Shown piece after piece: positions 63,005-64,000 of a stretch of 64,000 nucleotides of DNA; positions within the stretch are counted from its first letter, which is position 1; each line of letters starts with the position of its first letter. This DNA is from Natrialba asiatica DSM 12278. Its GTDB lineage: Archaea; Halobacteriota; Halobacteria; Halobacteriales; Natrialbaceae. A model generated the notes under the pieces. The model saw only the letters and a list, made by a program, of their open reading frames with translations, was not told where the DNA came from and did not search any database. Position numbers and translations under genes: made by a program. The stretch is from contig NZ_AOIO01000040.1 of the NCBI RefSeq assembly GCF_000337555.1, positions 219,775 to 283,774 on the forward strand. Direction: 5' to 3'.

Positions 63005-63331
63005 TTACTGCGGCTGAAGGCTGGATTCGGACGCGGCCGACTCCCAGGCCTCGTACCCGCCGTCCATGCTCGCAACGGATTCTGCGTCGCCGTACTCGTC
63101 GATGAGTCGAGCGGCCTGGATCGAGGTCTTGCCGATATAGCAGTAGACGATAACCTCGTCGGCCCAGTCGCGGTCGACGACCGTCTCCTCGAGTTCGTCG
63201 ATCGTGACGTGTTCGGCACCGGGGAGATGGCCGTCGTCGTAGGCCGCGTCCTCGCGGACGTCGATCAGGTCGAGTTGGTCGTCGCTGTCGAGGCGGTTGC
63301 GGACCGTTTCGGGGGAGAGTTCGTCGATCAT
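63005..63331 (-). CDS. single-domain rhodanese sulfurtransferase
   Basis: A 108-residue rhodanese that transfers sulfane sulfur. The active-site cysteine is Cys64 in VYCYIGKTS; the family blocks LIDVREDAAYDDGHLPGAEH and MDGGYEAWE are present. It follows tusA (24-bp gap) and the YeeE/YedE gene in the same direction, forming a thiosulfate/sulfane-sulfur handling set. Confidence 0.9.
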   Translation of the reverse strand: MIDELSPETVRNRLDSDDQLDLIDVREDAAYDDGHLPGAEHVTIDELEETVVDRDWADEVIVYCYIGKTSIQAARLIDEYGDAESVASMDGGYEAWESAASESSLQPQ

Positions 63332-63355
63332 TGTCTGAAGTATCGTTCGGAGGGA

Positions 63356-63649
63356 CTATTGTTTTTGGAGGTAGATGCGATAGGTTGCGTCGCCGCTTCG
63401 CCACACCTTCGCTTCGGCGTCGTCGCCGACGGCTCGGGGGACGTTTTCGGTGCAGGGGACGTGGTCCGTCTCCTGGACGAGGAGGTCGCCCGGTTCGAGC
63501 CGCTGGAGGCCCTTTTTGGCCTCGACTTGCGGGTACGGACAGACCTCGCCCATCATGTCCTGGACGAGGTCGGCCTCCTCGAAGAGTTCGGCTGCGTCGT
63601 CGTCGCTCAGTTCGTCCGGGGTGTTCGTTACGTCGTCGATTGATGGCAT
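63356..63649 (-). CDS. TusA-family sulfur carrier
   Basis: A 97-residue protein whose core has the CPYP motif (Cys37-Tyr-Pro, sulfur-carrying Cys) in GEVCPYPQVEAKKGL, a SirA/TusA fold. An N-terminal extension of about 30 acidic residues precedes it. TusA proteins accept persulfide sulfur from rhodaneses. Context with a YeeE/YedE transporter suggests thiosulfate uptake, as with bacterial YeeE-YeeD. Preceded by three 11-bp direct repeats. Confidence 0.88.
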   Translation of the reverse strand: MPSIDDVTNTPDELSDDDAAELFEEADLVQDMMGEVCPYPQVEAKKGLQRLEPGDLLVQETDHVPCTENVPRAVGDDAEAKVWRSGDATYRIYLQKQ

Positions 63650-63672
63650 GTGTCTGTGTGTGCGTATGTGCG

Positions 63673-63705
63673 TGTGCTGATTCTGTGCTGATTCTGTGCT
63701 AATTC
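63673..63705. repeat. three tandem 11-bp repeats upstream of tusA
   Basis: TGTGCTGATTC occurs twice in direct succession (63673-63683, 63684-63694) and once more with one change (TGTGCTAATTC, 63695-63705). The 11-bp period is about one helical turn. A run of alternating purine-pyrimidine (about 63649-63677) adjoins. Lies between yeeE/yedE and tusA. Confidence 0.7.
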
Positions 63706-63763
63706 GGCGGTAGTTGACGACCGATTCGACCGGAGACGGGGCCGGACGGGCGAGGACGGCGCG

Positions 63764-64000
63764 TCAGATGGCACAGCCGACCTCGCGGTAGATCCAGTGG
63801 GTCATCACGTAGACGCCGGCGACGATGCCGACCGCGGCGATGAACGAGTGGACCGACAGCTCGGCGATGCCCGAGTAGATGTTCCCGATGTTACAGCCGG
63901 GGGCGAGTCGGGAGCCGGTTCCCATGAGGAGCCCGCCGACGACCGCGTTCGGGAGTCGCCGGCGCTTCGGCACGCGGACCGCGAAGTCCCCGCTCCAGAG
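63764..64000 (-). CDS. YeeE/YedE-family thiosulfate transporter (5'-truncated by window edge)
   Basis: The C-terminal 78 residues of a sulfur-compound transporter; the frame is open to the window edge, so most of the protein is missing. The motif GSRLAPGCNIGNIYSGIAEL carries the conserved cysteine region of YeeE/YedE, followed by a transmembrane helix and a short tail ending GCAI. It precedes tusA and rhodanese in the same direction, supporting a thiosulfate import role. Confidence 0.85.
   Translation of the reverse strand, partial: LWSGDFAVRVPKRRRLPNAVVGGLLMGTGSRLAPGCNIGNIYSGIAELSVHSFIAAVGIVAGVYVMTHWIYREVGCAI

Overview
The window is chromosomal DNA from a haloarchaeon (class Halobacteria; several proteins would fit Natrialbaceae, but that is a guess). 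GC is high with strong G/C third positions, and the proteins are acidic. There are archaeal information-processing genes (PolD large subunit, TBP, aIF1A, an RFC small subunit, an XPD-type helicase) and Tat-dependent lipoproteins. Many transcripts look leaderless, with a TATA-like box 25-30 nt before the start codon. I found no rRNA, tRNA, CRISPR array or intact insertion sequence. The first gene (PolD large subunit) and the last (YeeE/YedE transporter) are cut by the window edges.

Layout. 0-9.2 kb: PolD large subunit, small conserved proteins, ketopantoate reductase, NifU-like Fe-S scaffold, a PHP-domain protein and a RecJ-like DHH protein. 9.2-18.2 kb: tetrapyrrole synthesis (hemD, sumT and hemC as a tight operon; hemL and hemB nearby) with a truncated haemoglobin and an ammonium transporter fused to a PII domain. 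18.2-36.2 kb: housekeeping mixture, including asparaginase, MFS transporter, TrmB-type regulator, zinc-containing ferredoxin, second PHP protein, UspA, ion channel, TBP, tRNA G10 methyltransferase, RFC small subunit, RNase Z, DUF460 protein and aIF1A. 36.2-45.5 kb: an AT-richer cytochrome P450 gene with its own dyad, then aminotransferase, DMT transporter, cupredoxin lipoprotein, M29 aminopeptidase, membrane proteins and threonine aldolase.

45.5-58.3 kb is the most interesting part. It holds a coherent set for polyamine or guanidino-compound uptake and breakdown: agmatinase-type ureohydrolase plus class I aminotransferase; a carbon-nitrogen hydrolase encoded behind a Pot-type ABC transporter whose two permeases are fused in one chain; a class III aminotransferase; and a class II HDAC/acetylpolyamine amidohydrolase. 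Two paralogous NrpR-like (winged helix plus DUF128) regulators sit inside it. A matching dyad, GGCAW-N4-TTGCC, lies at the same distance from the TATA boxes of the agmatinase and transporter operons, which suggests one regulon.

58.3-64 kb: a C-rich intergenic stretch, YfcE-like phosphoesterase, CDF metal transporter, XPD-type helicase, a lipoprotein, and a sulfur-relay cluster (rhodanese, TusA, YeeE/YedE) with three tandem 11-bp repeats ahead of tusA.
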